Part shown: piece by piece, positions 17,548 to 25,286 of the stretch
Layout: each line of letters begins with the position of its first letter
Position numbering within the stretch: the first letter of the stretch is position 1
Assembly: GCA_031550435.1 (NCBI GenBank)
Contig: JAVBOO010000002.1
Coordinates: forward strand, 24,918-88,917
DNA: 64,000 bases
Source: JAVBOO01 sp031550435
GTDB lineage: Bacteria > Bacillota > Clostridia > Lachnospirales > WRAX01
Direction of reading: 5' to 3'
The notes under the pieces: generated by a model
What the model saw: only the letters and a program-made list of their open reading frames with translations
Database searches by the model: none
Told to the model about the DNA's origin: nothing
Position numbers and translations under genes: made by a program

Positions 17548-17574
17548 AAAAGCGCCCGGTTTACAAGCGCTTTT
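17548..17574 (-). terminator. Hairpin terminator after the aldo/keto reductase
   Basis: AAAAGCGC (17548-17555) pairs with GCGCTTTT (17567-17574), 80 bases past the stop codon on the minus strand. The flanking A/T runs make it usable in both directions. Confidence 0.65.
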
Positions 17575-17654
17575 GTCTGAAATATGCTCTATTGAGTTTA
17601 AAATGTCAGTCCCTCAAGATATTGCTCTTGCAAGTTTCCGGTCTGATCAGCTGA

Positions 17655-18608
17655 CTATATTACTCTTATGGCAAACTCTGGGCAGTCGGCAGCACAGTAT
17701 CCGCATTTAAGGCATTTCGGCTCGTTAACCTTTGCTTTCCCGTCAATTATTTCAATCGCGGATGAGTGGCAACTGTCGAGACATCTTCCGCAGCCTTTGC
17801 AAATGTTTTCGAAAACGCTTACAATCTTTTTCGGCTTGGACAGAGTACTCAGCTCTTCGCTGATATCTTCTCCGTTGAAGTATTTAACATTCATATCGAC
17901 TTCGTTAATTTCTACCATGCCGAGTACCTGAGCCGCTCTTTCCGCAGCGAATTTTCTCGAGAAGTCCAAGGCTTCTTTATACTCGTGTATGAGGTTTCCT
18001 CCGCCGAGCGCTTTCATGAGGTAAACGCCTTTATTCTCGTCGAAGCAATGCTCGATTGCAGTTCGCATATCGTCTGACGTTCCTCTGAGTATGCCGAGAC
18101 CGATTTTATTATAAATCGGAAAAACAACGTCGATTTCTTTGTTTGACGCAGCTATATGTACTACGTCAACCGCGTGAGTACTTATACCGACATTTTTGAT
18201 AAGCCCTTTTTCACGGCAGTCAAGCAAACAGCGATATGCACCTTCGCGCTCGTCAAATACTTTATCCGATACCCTGGCCGCATGCAGAAGATAGATGTCA
18301 ACATACGGAACATCCAGCTGCTCCAGCGAGTTCTTAACCGACTTCTCCATATCCTCGTATGTTGTCATATGTGATTTATCTGATATAACGGGTCTGATGC
18401 CGGTTCTCTCCATCGCAAGACGTATCGGCTCATAAGTCTTATACATCATCGCCGTATCGACAAACGTGACGCCCAGACGCAAAGCGCGCTCAACAAGCTT
18501 GCTTGATTCAGAAGCGTCAAGCTTCTTTTGCAACGGTCCCATCGGCAATGCTCCGAAGCATAGTTCGGTTACTTCAAGGTTTGTTCTTCCGAGTTTTATT
18601 TTTTTCAT
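17655..18608 (-). CDS. Aldo/keto reductase with C-terminal 2[4Fe-4S] ferredoxin domain
   Basis: A 317-aa oxidoreductase. The N-terminal TIM-barrel part has the aldo/keto reductase tetrad Asp51, Tyr56, Lys78 and His109 ('FVDTAMMYKTY', 'VISDKSH', 'IYLLHAA'). The C-terminal 50 residues carry two ferredoxin-like clusters, 'CKGCGRCLDSC' and 'CLKCGYCAADCP', eight cysteines in all. The barrel is shorter than in stand-alone members, as usual in this fused group of anaerobes. The substrate is not predictable; the clusters suggest electron exchange with ferredoxin in addition to or instead of NADPH. AGAGGTG precedes the ATG. Confidence 0.92.
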   Translation of the reverse strand: MKKIKLGRTNLEVTELCFGALPMGPLQKKLDASESSKLVERALRLGVTFVDTAMMYKTYEPIRLAMERTGIRPVISDKSHMTTYEDMEKSVKNSLEQLDVPYVDIYLLHAARVSDKVFDEREGAYRCLLDCREKGLIKNVGISTHAVDVVHIAASNKEIDVVFPIYNKIGLGILRGTSDDMRTAIEHCFDENKGVYLMKALGGGNLIHEYKEALDFSRKFAAERAAQVLGMVEINEVDMNVKYFNGEDISEELSTLSKPKKIVSVFENICKGCGRCLDSCHSSAIEIIDGKAKVNEPKCLKCGYCAADCPEFAIRVI

Positions 18609-18796
18609 TTCGCACCTCTGTCATAAATAGTATTACTCCGGCAGGCAGCAGCGGCTTTCTATACCGCCTCGTTTACCCGCATCTTCCCGGCTGAAAGGGA
18701 ATGTTTTGAAGCCGAGCAATAAAAAACAGTCAAAGTCAGTTTAGCACAGTTTTGTCTAAAATGCACTACAATTCGATATTCAGGCGAACTCAGAAA

Positions 18797-18886
18797 TGTG
18801 GATAACTTTTTGAGTCTCAGTACCAAAACAGAGGTTTTCACCGTGAAAATGTGAATAACTCGGTTGGGTTATTCACATTTTCCACA
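18797..18886. promoter_or_regulatory. Cluster of DnaA-box-like 9-mers
   Basis: Four matches to the consensus TTWTNCACA within 90 bases: TGTGGATAA at 18797-18805 (exact TTATCCACA in reverse), TGTGAATAA at 18850-18858, TTATTCACA at 18869-18877 and TTTTCCACA at 18878-18886. The middle two form the arms of a perfect 14-bp inverted repeat (18846-18859 and 18868-18881). Binding by DnaA is inferred from the motif only. Confidence 0.5.
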
Positions 18887-19030
18887 TTTTTGTGCGCAAA
18901 AAATGTCGAAAAATAGATAAATTAGTCTTTATTCCTCAAACAAAATTTGTATGATATTACTCGAAATACTTTTGGCAAGCTAAAATTTCGTAAAATTTCA
19001 TTTGCGGTAAGTATTAAATTTAACGCCCCC

Positions 19031-19130
19031 CGATTAAACCAGTCGGTTTAATCACCCCCTTATACCGCTCCTGCGGGTCTAAGGGGGATTGAGGCGACAA
19101 GTTTAGCGAACGGTTTAATTGTCGCCTCAA
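19031..19130 (+). repeat. Intergenic repeat family B, copy 2 (fullest copy)
   Basis: Three nested or adjacent stems: TTAAACC (19034-19040) with GGTTTAA (19045-19051); AATCACCCCCTTA (19050-19062) with TAAGGGGGATT (19080-19090); and GAGGCGACAA (19091-19100) with TTGTCGCCTC (19119-19128). It matches 63.16-63.26 kb (inverted) over its full length and 35.65 kb in part. Confidence 0.85.
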
Positions 19131-19141
19131 TAATTTGGCAG

Positions 19142-20875
19142 CTATTCCCTGAGGAGACTCTTGTAAACCTCGCTTTGTCCGAGTAGTTGCTCGTGGGTAC
19201 CCGAAGCAACGATTCTGCCTTCTTCAAGAACGATAATGCAATCGGCATATTCGACTTCTTTCAGATTATGCGTTACTATCAGAATAGTATTTCTACCTTG
19301 CAGGTTTCTTATGGTTTCGGTAACCAGCCTGCCCGATTCGTTGTCGAGAGCAGACGTAACTTCATCAAATACAAGAACGGGTGCGTTTCTGACAAGAGCC
19401 CTCGCGATAGCAATACGTTGCTTCTGTCCGCCCGATAAAAACGAGCCCTTTTCTCCGCACAAAGTGTCGTAGCCATCAGGCAGTTCCTTGATAAAATTTT
19501 CGGCTCCGGCCAAAACCGAAGCTTTTTTGACATCGTCAAACGTACAACCTATATTACCAAGACTAATATTTTCTTTTATCGACATATCAAACAGCTTGCA
19601 GCTCTGGTCAACATATGCAAAGTTTTTTCTCCAGTCGCTTGCGTTTACATCATTGAAGCAGACAGATCCAATAATGATATTCATATCGTCCCGGTCATAC
19701 ATTCCGATTATCGAGCGTAGCAGCGTAGATTTACCGCAGCCGGATTTGCCGACAAACGCATATGTTTTATTGCCCGGTATATCGAGGGTAATGTCTTTAA
19801 GTGTCGGAAGCTCGTTGTCTCTGTATGTAAACGTAAGATTATTTATATGAATGTCGTTGTTTTTCAAAAAAAATTTTTCGGCACCGACCTTCCTCTTTGG
19901 TGACGGCTCAACTTTTTTCAGTAAAGGTTCTATTCTTTTGCAGGCCGCAAGCGGGTACTGGAGACCCGCCCAAGCAGAGCCGAGACCGCTCAGCCCGTTT
20001 GCGAGCGCAATGCTGAGCCCGGGAACCAGCATGAGAGATTCAAAAGAAAGCTTGTTTGTGGCGACAAGATAACCGCCGATACCGAAAATACCCGCCATGG
20101 ATATCCATCCCTGAACCGTGGTGAACAAGCTTTGCAGCATCGATATGATAGCGGATTTATAGGACAGGGCAAGCATTTTTAAGCTGTCCGTATCAAATTC
20201 GGTAAAAACCTTGTGCTCGAGGCCGAAGGCTTTAATGCTCGCTCCGCCCGAAAAAACATTCGTGAACGTCTTGACTGTTTTTGCGTTGTTTTCGAGAGTC
20301 TCGGTGCCTATTTTTGATATGGGTTTTGCAAAACGGCTTTGCACTATGAATGCAACTGCTCCCGCTGCAAGGGAGACAAGGCCGAGTCTCCAGTCAACCG
20401 CAAAAATGACTATCGCAGTAAATACTATAGAGCTTATACATGCCAAAAATTCAAACGCCGCATGACTGTACAGCTCGCCGGCTCTCGATACATCGGTGTT
20501 AAGTGCCGCGATACTGTCGCCGGAGTGACTCGAAGCGGGTTTTTCGGTACTTGCGTGTATAAAACTTCTGAACACCTGCAATTTGATATCACGTGTAATC
20601 TTTTCGATTGTCAAGACATAAATGTTGACACCAACAGCCAAAACAAAAAAATACGCAACCATAATCGAGATAACCCGGAGTAAGAAGCTAAAGACATCAT
20701 TCGTGCTTCCTGATATTATCGCTCCGCTAAAACCGCTTATTGTCGCCGAAATCAAGAGATTCGCACAAAATTGCTGAGTCGAATACACTGTCATGCTTAA
20801 GCCGTAAGTAACGGAATAAGGCTTTATAAAGCCGAGTAATTTTGATGCCGCTGATTTCCTAGATGACTCCTTCAT
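19142..20875 (-). CDS. ABC exporter half-transporter, second subunit
   Basis: A 577-aa fused permease-ATPase. The N-terminal part has six predicted transmembrane helices (about residues 20-310). The ATPase has Walker A 'GKSGCGKSTLL', signature 'LSGGQKQRIAIARAL', Walker B 'VLVFDEVTSALD' with the catalytic Glu, and H-loop 'IVTHNL'. Its start lies 17 bases inside the end of the upstream half-transporter, so they are coupled and probably form a heterodimer. Both ATP sites look catalytically complete, unlike many heterodimeric exporters in which one is degenerate. The substrate may be a peptide, lipid or drug; no precursor peptide or maturation enzyme is adjacent. Confidence 0.93.
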   Translation of the reverse strand: MKESSRKSAASKLLGFIKPYSVTYGLSMTVYSTQQFCANLLISATISGFSGAIISGSTNDVFSFLLRVISIMVAYFFVLAVGVNIYVLTIEKITRDIKLQVFRSFIHASTEKPASSHSGDSIAALNTDVSRAGELYSHAAFEFLACISSIVFTAIVIFAVDWRLGLVSLAAGAVAFIVQSRFAKPISKIGTETLENNAKTVKTFTNVFSGGASIKAFGLEHKVFTEFDTDSLKMLALSYKSAIISMLQSLFTTVQGWISMAGIFGIGGYLVATNKLSFESLMLVPGLSIALANGLSGLGSAWAGLQYPLAACKRIEPLLKKVEPSPKRKVGAEKFFLKNNDIHINNLTFTYRDNELPTLKDITLDIPGNKTYAFVGKSGCGKSTLLRSIIGMYDRDDMNIIIGSVCFNDVNASDWRKNFAYVDQSCKLFDMSIKENISLGNIGCTFDDVKKASVLAGAENFIKELPDGYDTLCGEKGSFLSGGQKQRIAIARALVRNAPVLVFDEVTSALDNESGRLVTETIRNLQGRNTILIVTHNLKEVEYADCIIVLEEGRIVASGTHEQLLGQSEVYKSLLRE

Positions 20876-22616
20876 GCTGCAGCTCCTTTCTCTGGGCTTC
20901 GTACAGTGAGGTAAACAGCCCGCCTTTTTTAATCAGCTCGTCAAAGCTGCCCTGTTCGGCAACCTTGCCTTTTTCCATCACGATTATTTTATCGCAGTTC
21001 TTAACGGCAGATAATCTGTGAGCGATAATAACGGTTGTTGTCTTGCGGGAATTTTCTATCAGAGAGTTAAGAACAACTTGCTCGGTAAACGCATCAAGTG
21101 CTGAAGTCGCCTCGTCGAGAAGCATTATCGGCGCATCTCTGTAAAAAGCTCTTGCAAACGCGATACGCTGCCGCTGCCCCCCGGATATGTTATCTCCCGA
21201 TTCGCCAAGCAAAGCGTTAAAACCATCCGCCTGACTATCGATAAACTCCAAGATACCTGCCTTTGATGCCGCTTCTCTCAGTTTCTTCATATCGTCGTCC
21301 ACAGACTGAATATTGTCGGAACAGCGTATGTTTTCGGCTATAGTATCCGGGAAAATGAAACTGTCCTGAGGGACATACGACACCAGTCGCCTCAATTCCG
21401 GCTTGTTATGAGTTTTAATATCATTGTCGAAAATTTTAACAGTACCGGAATCTGTATCATAAAGAGACAGCATAAATTTTACTGCCGTGCTTTTTCCGCA
21501 GCCGCTCGCTCCCACAATTCCGACACACTCGCCGGACGTTACGGAAAAGCTTAAGCCGTCAAGAGCATTGGTCTCATCCACATAAGAAAATACGACATTT
21601 TCAAATGATATTGCGGGTTTATCGTTATTGACGGCAGCAATTTTTCCGGTGTCGGACTGTTCCTCCTTAGGGTCGGTCATGTGTTCGTTAACTCTTTCGA
21701 TTGATACGATTTCTTGGCGAATCTGTGTTATCCTTTGCGAAAACATCGAAAGCCAGGAATTTGAACTGACCGCGATGGTGGTATAGGCGACAAACGCGCC
21801 TACTCTAAGCTCTCCGTTTATAACAGCCCGGGCAAGCGCAGCAAAAAGAATAACAAGCGGTATCATTGTTGCAACTATGCCGAATATTATCAATATTGTA
21901 AACACGGCAATACGCTTTTTTGTAGCCGCATAGTATTCATTGTAGCTCTTGCTGAAACGCTGCTCCATATAGTTCTCAAGACCGTAAGAGATAACCGTTG
22001 TTGTGTTTTGAAGGTTATCAACGGTAACAGCGTTATACTCCGCACGTTTTTTTGAAGCGGCCTGAGCATACTTGACTATAGGTTTTGATATATATACTTG
22101 CATAAAAAACAGTATCGGATATGAAATCAGGAAGACAAGTGTATATAGAGGCTGAATTGCGAGCATGAACGCAACGCAGATTATCATCATTGTAGATTCG
22201 CCGATAACATCCGGCAGTTCTTTCGCAAAAAGCGAGGTTATGTTGGGACGCTCATTCGTGTACAGTGAAAGCATCTCTCCGCTTTTTTTACGTGAAAGAA
22301 TTAAAAAAGGCAGATGAATAAAATGTTTTACGAAATTATTCCTCAATATGTAATCCGTTTTACCTTCGCAACGCTTTTTAAGATAAGCCGTCAAGGCTCC
22401 CGGAATCAGTGCAATTGCCATAACAAAACTCATGAGGAGCACATAGTATTTTATATCGTCCACATTAGATGAAATCGCGGCTTGGCCTATATCGCCGGAT
22501 AATCGTATTGTTATCACATTGCAAACCGAAACTGCGATGGAAAGCGAAAAGAAAATAACAATGAACCTTAAAAAATGAAGGCTATGTTTTTTGTTCATTA
22601 ACAGTATAGTTTTCAT
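20859..22616 (-). CDS. ABC exporter half-transporter, first subunit
   Basis: A 585-aa fused permease-ATPase with about six transmembrane helices (residues 12-300) and an ATPase domain with Walker A 'GASGCGKSTAVK', signature 'ISGGQRQRIAFARAF', Walker B 'IMLLDEATSALD' and H-loop 'IIAHRL'. No N-terminal C39 peptidase domain is present, so it does not process leader peptides. Gene order and overlap with the downstream half-transporter support a heterodimeric exporter. A GGAG-like site precedes the ATG. The promoter must lie in the repeat-rich region to its right, but I could not place it. Confidence 0.93.
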   Translation of the reverse strand: MKTILLMNKKHSLHFLRFIVIFFSLSIAVSVCNVITIRLSGDIGQAAISSNVDDIKYYVLLMSFVMAIALIPGALTAYLKKRCEGKTDYILRNNFVKHFIHLPFLILSRKKSGEMLSLYTNERPNITSLFAKELPDVIGESTMMIICVAFMLAIQPLYTLVFLISYPILFFMQVYISKPIVKYAQAASKKRAEYNAVTVDNLQNTTTVISYGLENYMEQRFSKSYNEYYAATKKRIAVFTILIIFGIVATMIPLVILFAALARAVINGELRVGAFVAYTTIAVSSNSWLSMFSQRITQIRQEIVSIERVNEHMTDPKEEQSDTGKIAAVNNDKPAISFENVVFSYVDETNALDGLSFSVTSGECVGIVGASGCGKSTAVKFMLSLYDTDSGTVKIFDNDIKTHNKPELRRLVSYVPQDSFIFPDTIAENIRCSDNIQSVDDDMKKLREAASKAGILEFIDSQADGFNALLGESGDNISGGQRQRIAFARAFYRDAPIMLLDEATSALDAFTEQVVLNSLIENSRKTTTVIIAHRLSAVKNCDKIIVMEKGKVAEQGSFDELIKKGGLFTSLYEAQRKELQHEGVI

Positions 22617-22723
22617 AGCACGCTCCTCTGATTATGTTGAAACAATATATCATATCTTTGCCAAATTGTACATAGTGAATTATATATTAAAGAATGTTAA
22701 GTATAGTAAATAAGGCTGAAAAC

Positions 22724-22785
22724 GTTGTATTTTATTGTTCACTTCACAAAGACGCTGATGCGCCGCCTTGTCGCGCAGCGGCGTA
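22724..22785 (+). repeat. Intergenic repeat family A, copy 4 (diverged)
   Basis: TTGTATTTTATTGTTCACTT and CACAAAGACGCTGATGCGCC follow the family order, ending in a GCGCCGC/GCGGCG hairpin. It lacks the clean left AU arm of the other copies. Confidence 0.6.
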
Positions 22786-22799
22786 CCTGGGCGCGTCTA

Positions 22800-22854
22800 C
22801 TCGGCCGAGTAACCGCGCAAGTATTTTATGCGATATTTAACTTCCGCAGTATTT
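22800..22854 (+). repeat. Intergenic repeat family D, copy 3
   Basis: CGAGTAACCGCGCAAGTATT followed by TTATGCGATATTTAACTTCC matches copy 2 at 14.97 kb in inverted orientation. It abuts repeat A copy 4 on its left. Confidence 0.8.
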
Positions 22855-22868
22855 AACGCCCGACGTCC

Positions 22869-22907
22869 TACAGTCGTGTAAGACTGATTTTGTCTTAAAC
22901 GACTGTA
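22869..22907. repeat. Intergenic repeat family C, copy 3 (near-perfect palindrome)
   Basis: TACAGTCGTGTAAGAC (22869-22884) pairs with GTCTTAAACGACTGTA (22892-22907), one mismatch in 16, 7-base loop. The same arm occurs at 5.56, 33.35, 40.03 and 44.65 kb. Confidence 0.8.
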
Positions 22908-22924
22908 ATTCTGCATATTGACAA

Positions 22925-22959
22925 AAACGGCAAAACATATCAAATACGCTTTGCCGTTT
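22925..22959 (-). terminator. Rho-independent terminator of the Asp/Glu/Trp-rich gene
   Basis: AAACGGCAAA (22925-22934) pairs with TTTGCCGTTT (22950-22959). Read on the minus strand the second arm runs into TTTTTGT, the classical U tract. It lies about 108 bases past the stop at 23067. Confidence 0.85.
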
Positions 22960-23066
22960 ATACTTTATGAGCGACTTGTCACTGCATACCTTAGAAGCCA
23001 ACTACGCAGTGGCTGTCGATGCCGTTTAAGCCCTTATCGGCTTAAATGAGTATACAGTACTAAAGT

Positions 23067-23450
23067 CTAATAATCGTCATCTTCGTCCCAATCCTCGTCG
23101 TCATCATCGTCATCCTCGTCGTCATCGTCCCAGTCGTCTTCCTCGTCATCCCAATCTTCGTCGTTATCGTCGTCATCATCGTCCCAATCATCATCGTCAT
23201 CATCGTCATCATCGTCGTCCCAGTCGTCTTCCTCATCTTCCCAATCTTCGTCGTCATCTTCGTCCCAATCATCGTCTTCATCGTCTTCATCGTCTTCATC
23301 GTACCAGTCGTCATCGTCGCTCCAATCTTCGTCTTTGCTGTCCCAATCGTCATCGTCTTTTGATTTCTTGAGCACGACTTTATGGCCGAAAAGAGCCGGG
23401 TAAATCGTAGTGTGCACTATTTTTTCGTAATCGAATCCGGTTAAGCTCAT
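23067..23450 (-). CDS. Extremely acidic Asp/Glu/Trp-repeat protein
   Basis: No family recognised. A 127-aa protein in two parts. Residues 1-31 are ordinary and basic, starting MSLTGFDYEKIVHTT and including 'IYPALFGHKVVLKKSK'. Residues 32-127 consist of 80 Asp or Glu, 10 Trp and only 6 other residues; Trp recurs every 5-14 positions, usually within D-D-W-D or E-D-W-D. There is no signal peptide or membrane segment. The ribosome binding site GGGAGG before the ATG is near ideal and a terminator follows, so expression is likely. The acidic tail could bind divalent cations or basic proteins; this is inference. The coding DNA is a GAY-rich trinucleotide tract prone to length change. An antisense frame is also open but is a by-product of the repeat. 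Confidence 0.85.
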   Translation of the reverse strand: MSLTGFDYEKIVHTTIYPALFGHKVVLKKSKDDDDWDSKDEDWSDDDDWYDEDDEDDEDDDWDEDDDEDWEDEEDDWDDDDDDDDDDDWDDDDDDNDEDWDDEEDDWDDDDEDDDDDDEDWDEDDDY

Positions 23451-23746
23451 TTTTTCCTCCCTATTGTTTTCCGATATCTATTTATTAGGCAATGCATTAA
23501 ATGGTTTTCGGCAGCAAACCGCTGAAAGTCTGCTGTTGTGTCCGCTACGGTTTACAAGCAAAAAACAGTTGTCTTTTAGTGCTTTTTGTTATAATATATT
23601 ATATGATGTCCGATTGGTGTTTAAATAATAAAGCCGCAATAAAATATACTGTTTACGTTACACATAACTATTATTTGTAACCGCTTACATTCTTGCGTTC
23701 ACCGTGCTTGCGCTTGCTAATAATTATTGTACAAGGAAGTGAATAA
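23451..23746. other. Divergent intergenic region, 296 bp
   Basis: Separates the minus-strand acidic gene from a plus-strand gene and should contain both promoters. An AT-rich segment with TATAATATATTATATGA lies at about 23590-23606 and could serve either strand, but no pair with good spacing could be chosen. Confidence 0.4.
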
Positions 23747-24340
23747 ATGTCAAGAAAAAACAGCATGCTCATCGGAATAATTATATTAATGTCAGGCCTT
23801 ATTGTTCTGGGAATACTGATAGCAAAAGGTGTCAAGACTCACAACAACGAACCGAAATTGTTCAAGGACAGCAAAAAAGTCCTTGCTATGAAGATATACG
23901 AGAATATCAAAGCATACGATCTGGAAGAAAGTTACCCGGATACACCCGAGAAAGTAATGGATTTGTATATGAATTTGACAATGCTTATACTCGGTGACAT
24001 GATTCAGGATAACAACGTTTATGCCGAGATGGTTGATATAAGCAGAAAACTGTACTCGGACGAAATACTCGCTTCAAATCCGGTTCAGCAGCAATACCAA
24101 GAATTGATATCATCTGTGAAAGCTCTTGAAAAAGATGAAATCTACTTGGCGCAGTTTGACAGGGGAAAAACATATTATCCGCCCGATAACAGCAAACTGT
24201 GTGTGATACCGGTTGACGAGTATCTGAATAAAATAGGTCATGTCTATTGGAACTACTATCTTGTTTCCGAAGAAGGAGCTTGGAAGATACAAACCTGGGA
24301 AATGACTGACGAGAACTACAACAGCTTAAATAAAAAATAA
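23747..24340 (+). CDS. Single-pass membrane protein, unknown function
   Basis: A 197-aa protein with one N-terminal transmembrane anchor (residues 8-26, 'LIGIIILMSGLIVLGILIA') and an extracytoplasmic, mostly helical domain. The segment 'EESYPDTPEKVMDLYMN' and later 'EIYLAQFDRGKTYYPPDN' and 'YWNYYLVSEEGAWKIQTW' resemble single-anchor proteins common in Clostridia; I cannot name the family with confidence. AAGGAAGTG precedes the ATG. It ends 16 bases before rbgA and is probably cotranscribed with it. A C-terminal NTF2-like fold is possible given the final beta-strand pattern. Confidence 0.8.
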   Translation: MSRKNSMLIGIIILMSGLIVLGILIAKGVKTHNNEPKLFKDSKKVLAMKIYENIKAYDLEESYPDTPEKVMDLYMNLTMLILGDMIQDNNVYAEMVDISRKLYSDEILASNPVQQQYQELISSVKALEKDEIYLAQFDRGKTYYPPDNSKLCVIPVDEYLNKIGHVYWNYYLVSEEGAWKIQTWEMTDENYNSLNKK

Positions 24341-24356
24341 GGAAATCCAATAATTT

Positions 24357-25286
24357 ATGGAAAACAAAGAAAACAAAGAAACAATGAAAGTAACGTATAT
24401 GCAGGATCCGCAATGGTATCCCGGGCACATGGCCAAAACAAAAAAACTTCTGGCGGAGAATATAAAGCTTGTTGACGTAATAATCGAGGTTCTGGATGCG
24501 CGAATACCGTACTCGAGCAAAAATCCCGATTTGGAGTCTCTGTCTAAAAACAAATTCCGTATTATCGTCCTCAATAAGAGCGATTTGGCCGATACGGCAG
24601 TTTTAAAGGAATGGATGGCATATTACGAAAGTATGGGCGCAAAATCCGTTCCTGCAGAAAGCATACGGGGTAGGGGCATCGGCGATGTAATAGGAGTTGC
24701 TAGAGAGCTTATGAAGGAAAAAATCGAGGCCCAGAAAAAGCGCGGAAGAGTTTTCATGCCGATACGGGCAATGGTTGTCGGTATACCGAATTCCGGAAAA
24801 TCTACGTTTATCAATAAATTTGTCGGCAAAGACATTGCAAAAGCCGCCGACAGGCCAGGCGTTACGAGAGGCAAGCAATGGGTTAGAATCGTAAAGGATT
24901 TTGAGCTTTTAGACATGCCGGGAATACTTTGGCCAAAGTTTGATGACAGGCAGGTCGGACTTAAGTTGGCTTTCACGGGTGCTGTCAACGATGCGACAAA
25001 CGATATTGTTTTGCTCGCTTACGAATTGATTGCCTGTATAGTAAGCCTCTATCCTCAAGCATTGCCGCAGAGATATAATATAGACATACTTCCTGAAGAC
25101 GACGAAACGCTTATTTTGGCGAAAATCGCCAAGGCAAGAGGTTTTATACTCAAGAAAGGCGAACTTGATTTAAGCAGAGCCGCCACAATATTGATAGACG
25201 AGTTCAGATCCGGAAGACTCGGCAAAATGACGCTTGACAGGATTGCCGGTACTGTTTCCGGCTCAGTAAAAACGGAGGTTGAATAA
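24357..25286 (+). CDS. rbgA: Ribosome biogenesis GTPase RbgA (YlqF)
   Basis: Circularly permuted GTPase needed for late 50S subunit assembly. The 309-aa protein shows motifs in permuted order: G4 'NKSD' at 73-76, G1 'GIPNSGKST' at 142-150, G2 near 'GVTRGK', and G3 'DMPG' at 186-189. The N-terminal 'QWYPGHMAKTKK' is diagnostic for the subfamily, and the C-terminal ANTAR-like domain follows. The first ATG at 24357 adds a short charged extension; an internal ATG at 24384 is an alternative start. Its stop overlaps the start of the next gene by one base (TAATG). Confidence 0.96.
   Translation: MENKENKETMKVTYMQDPQWYPGHMAKTKKLLAENIKLVDVIIEVLDARIPYSSKNPDLESLSKNKFRIIVLNKSDLADTAVLKEWMAYYESMGAKSVPAESIRGRGIGDVIGVARELMKEKIEAQKKRGRVFMPIRAMVVGIPNSGKSTFINKFVGKDIAKAADRPGVTRGKQWVRIVKDFELLDMPGILWPKFDDRQVGLKLAFTGAVNDATNDIVLLAYELIACIVSLYPQALPQRYNIDILPEDDETLILAKIAKARGFILKKGELDLSRAATILIDEFRSGRLGKMTLDRIAGTVSGSVKTEVE

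Larger units (their letters stand above)
17350..17654. other. Intergenic region between ABC ATPase and aldo/keto reductase
   Basis: Holds repeat A copy 2 (17395-17465) and a terminator hairpin (17548-17574). No open reading frame with a ribosome binding site was found in it. Confidence 0.6.
18609..19141. other. 533-bp AT-rich intergenic region with clustered dyads
   Basis: Contains DnaA-box-like 9-mers at 18797-18886 followed by a long AT-rich stretch (about 18900-19020) and then repeat B copy 2 at 19031. The aldo/keto reductase starts at its left edge and the ABC exporter operon ends at its right edge. No credible gene is seen in it. Confidence 0.6.
22617..23066. other. 450-bp intergenic mosaic of repeats
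   Basis: Holds, in order, repeat A copy 4, repeat D copy 3, repeat C copy 3 and the terminator of the Asp-rich gene. Both flanking genes are on the minus strand, so the promoter of the exporter operon should be here. No gene is seen. Confidence 0.6.

Noticed and set aside
18609..19141. Chromosomal origin of replication
   Set aside because: DnaA-box-like sites and AT-rich DNA are present, but dnaA, dnaN, rpmH and rnpA are absent and gene orientation does not switch here in a sustained way.
23060..23353. Open frame of 97 codons on the minus strand rich in Met, Thr, Lys and Gly, overlapping the acidic gene
   Set aside because: It is the shifted reading of the GAY repeat; composition is an artefact and no ribosome binding site fits it.
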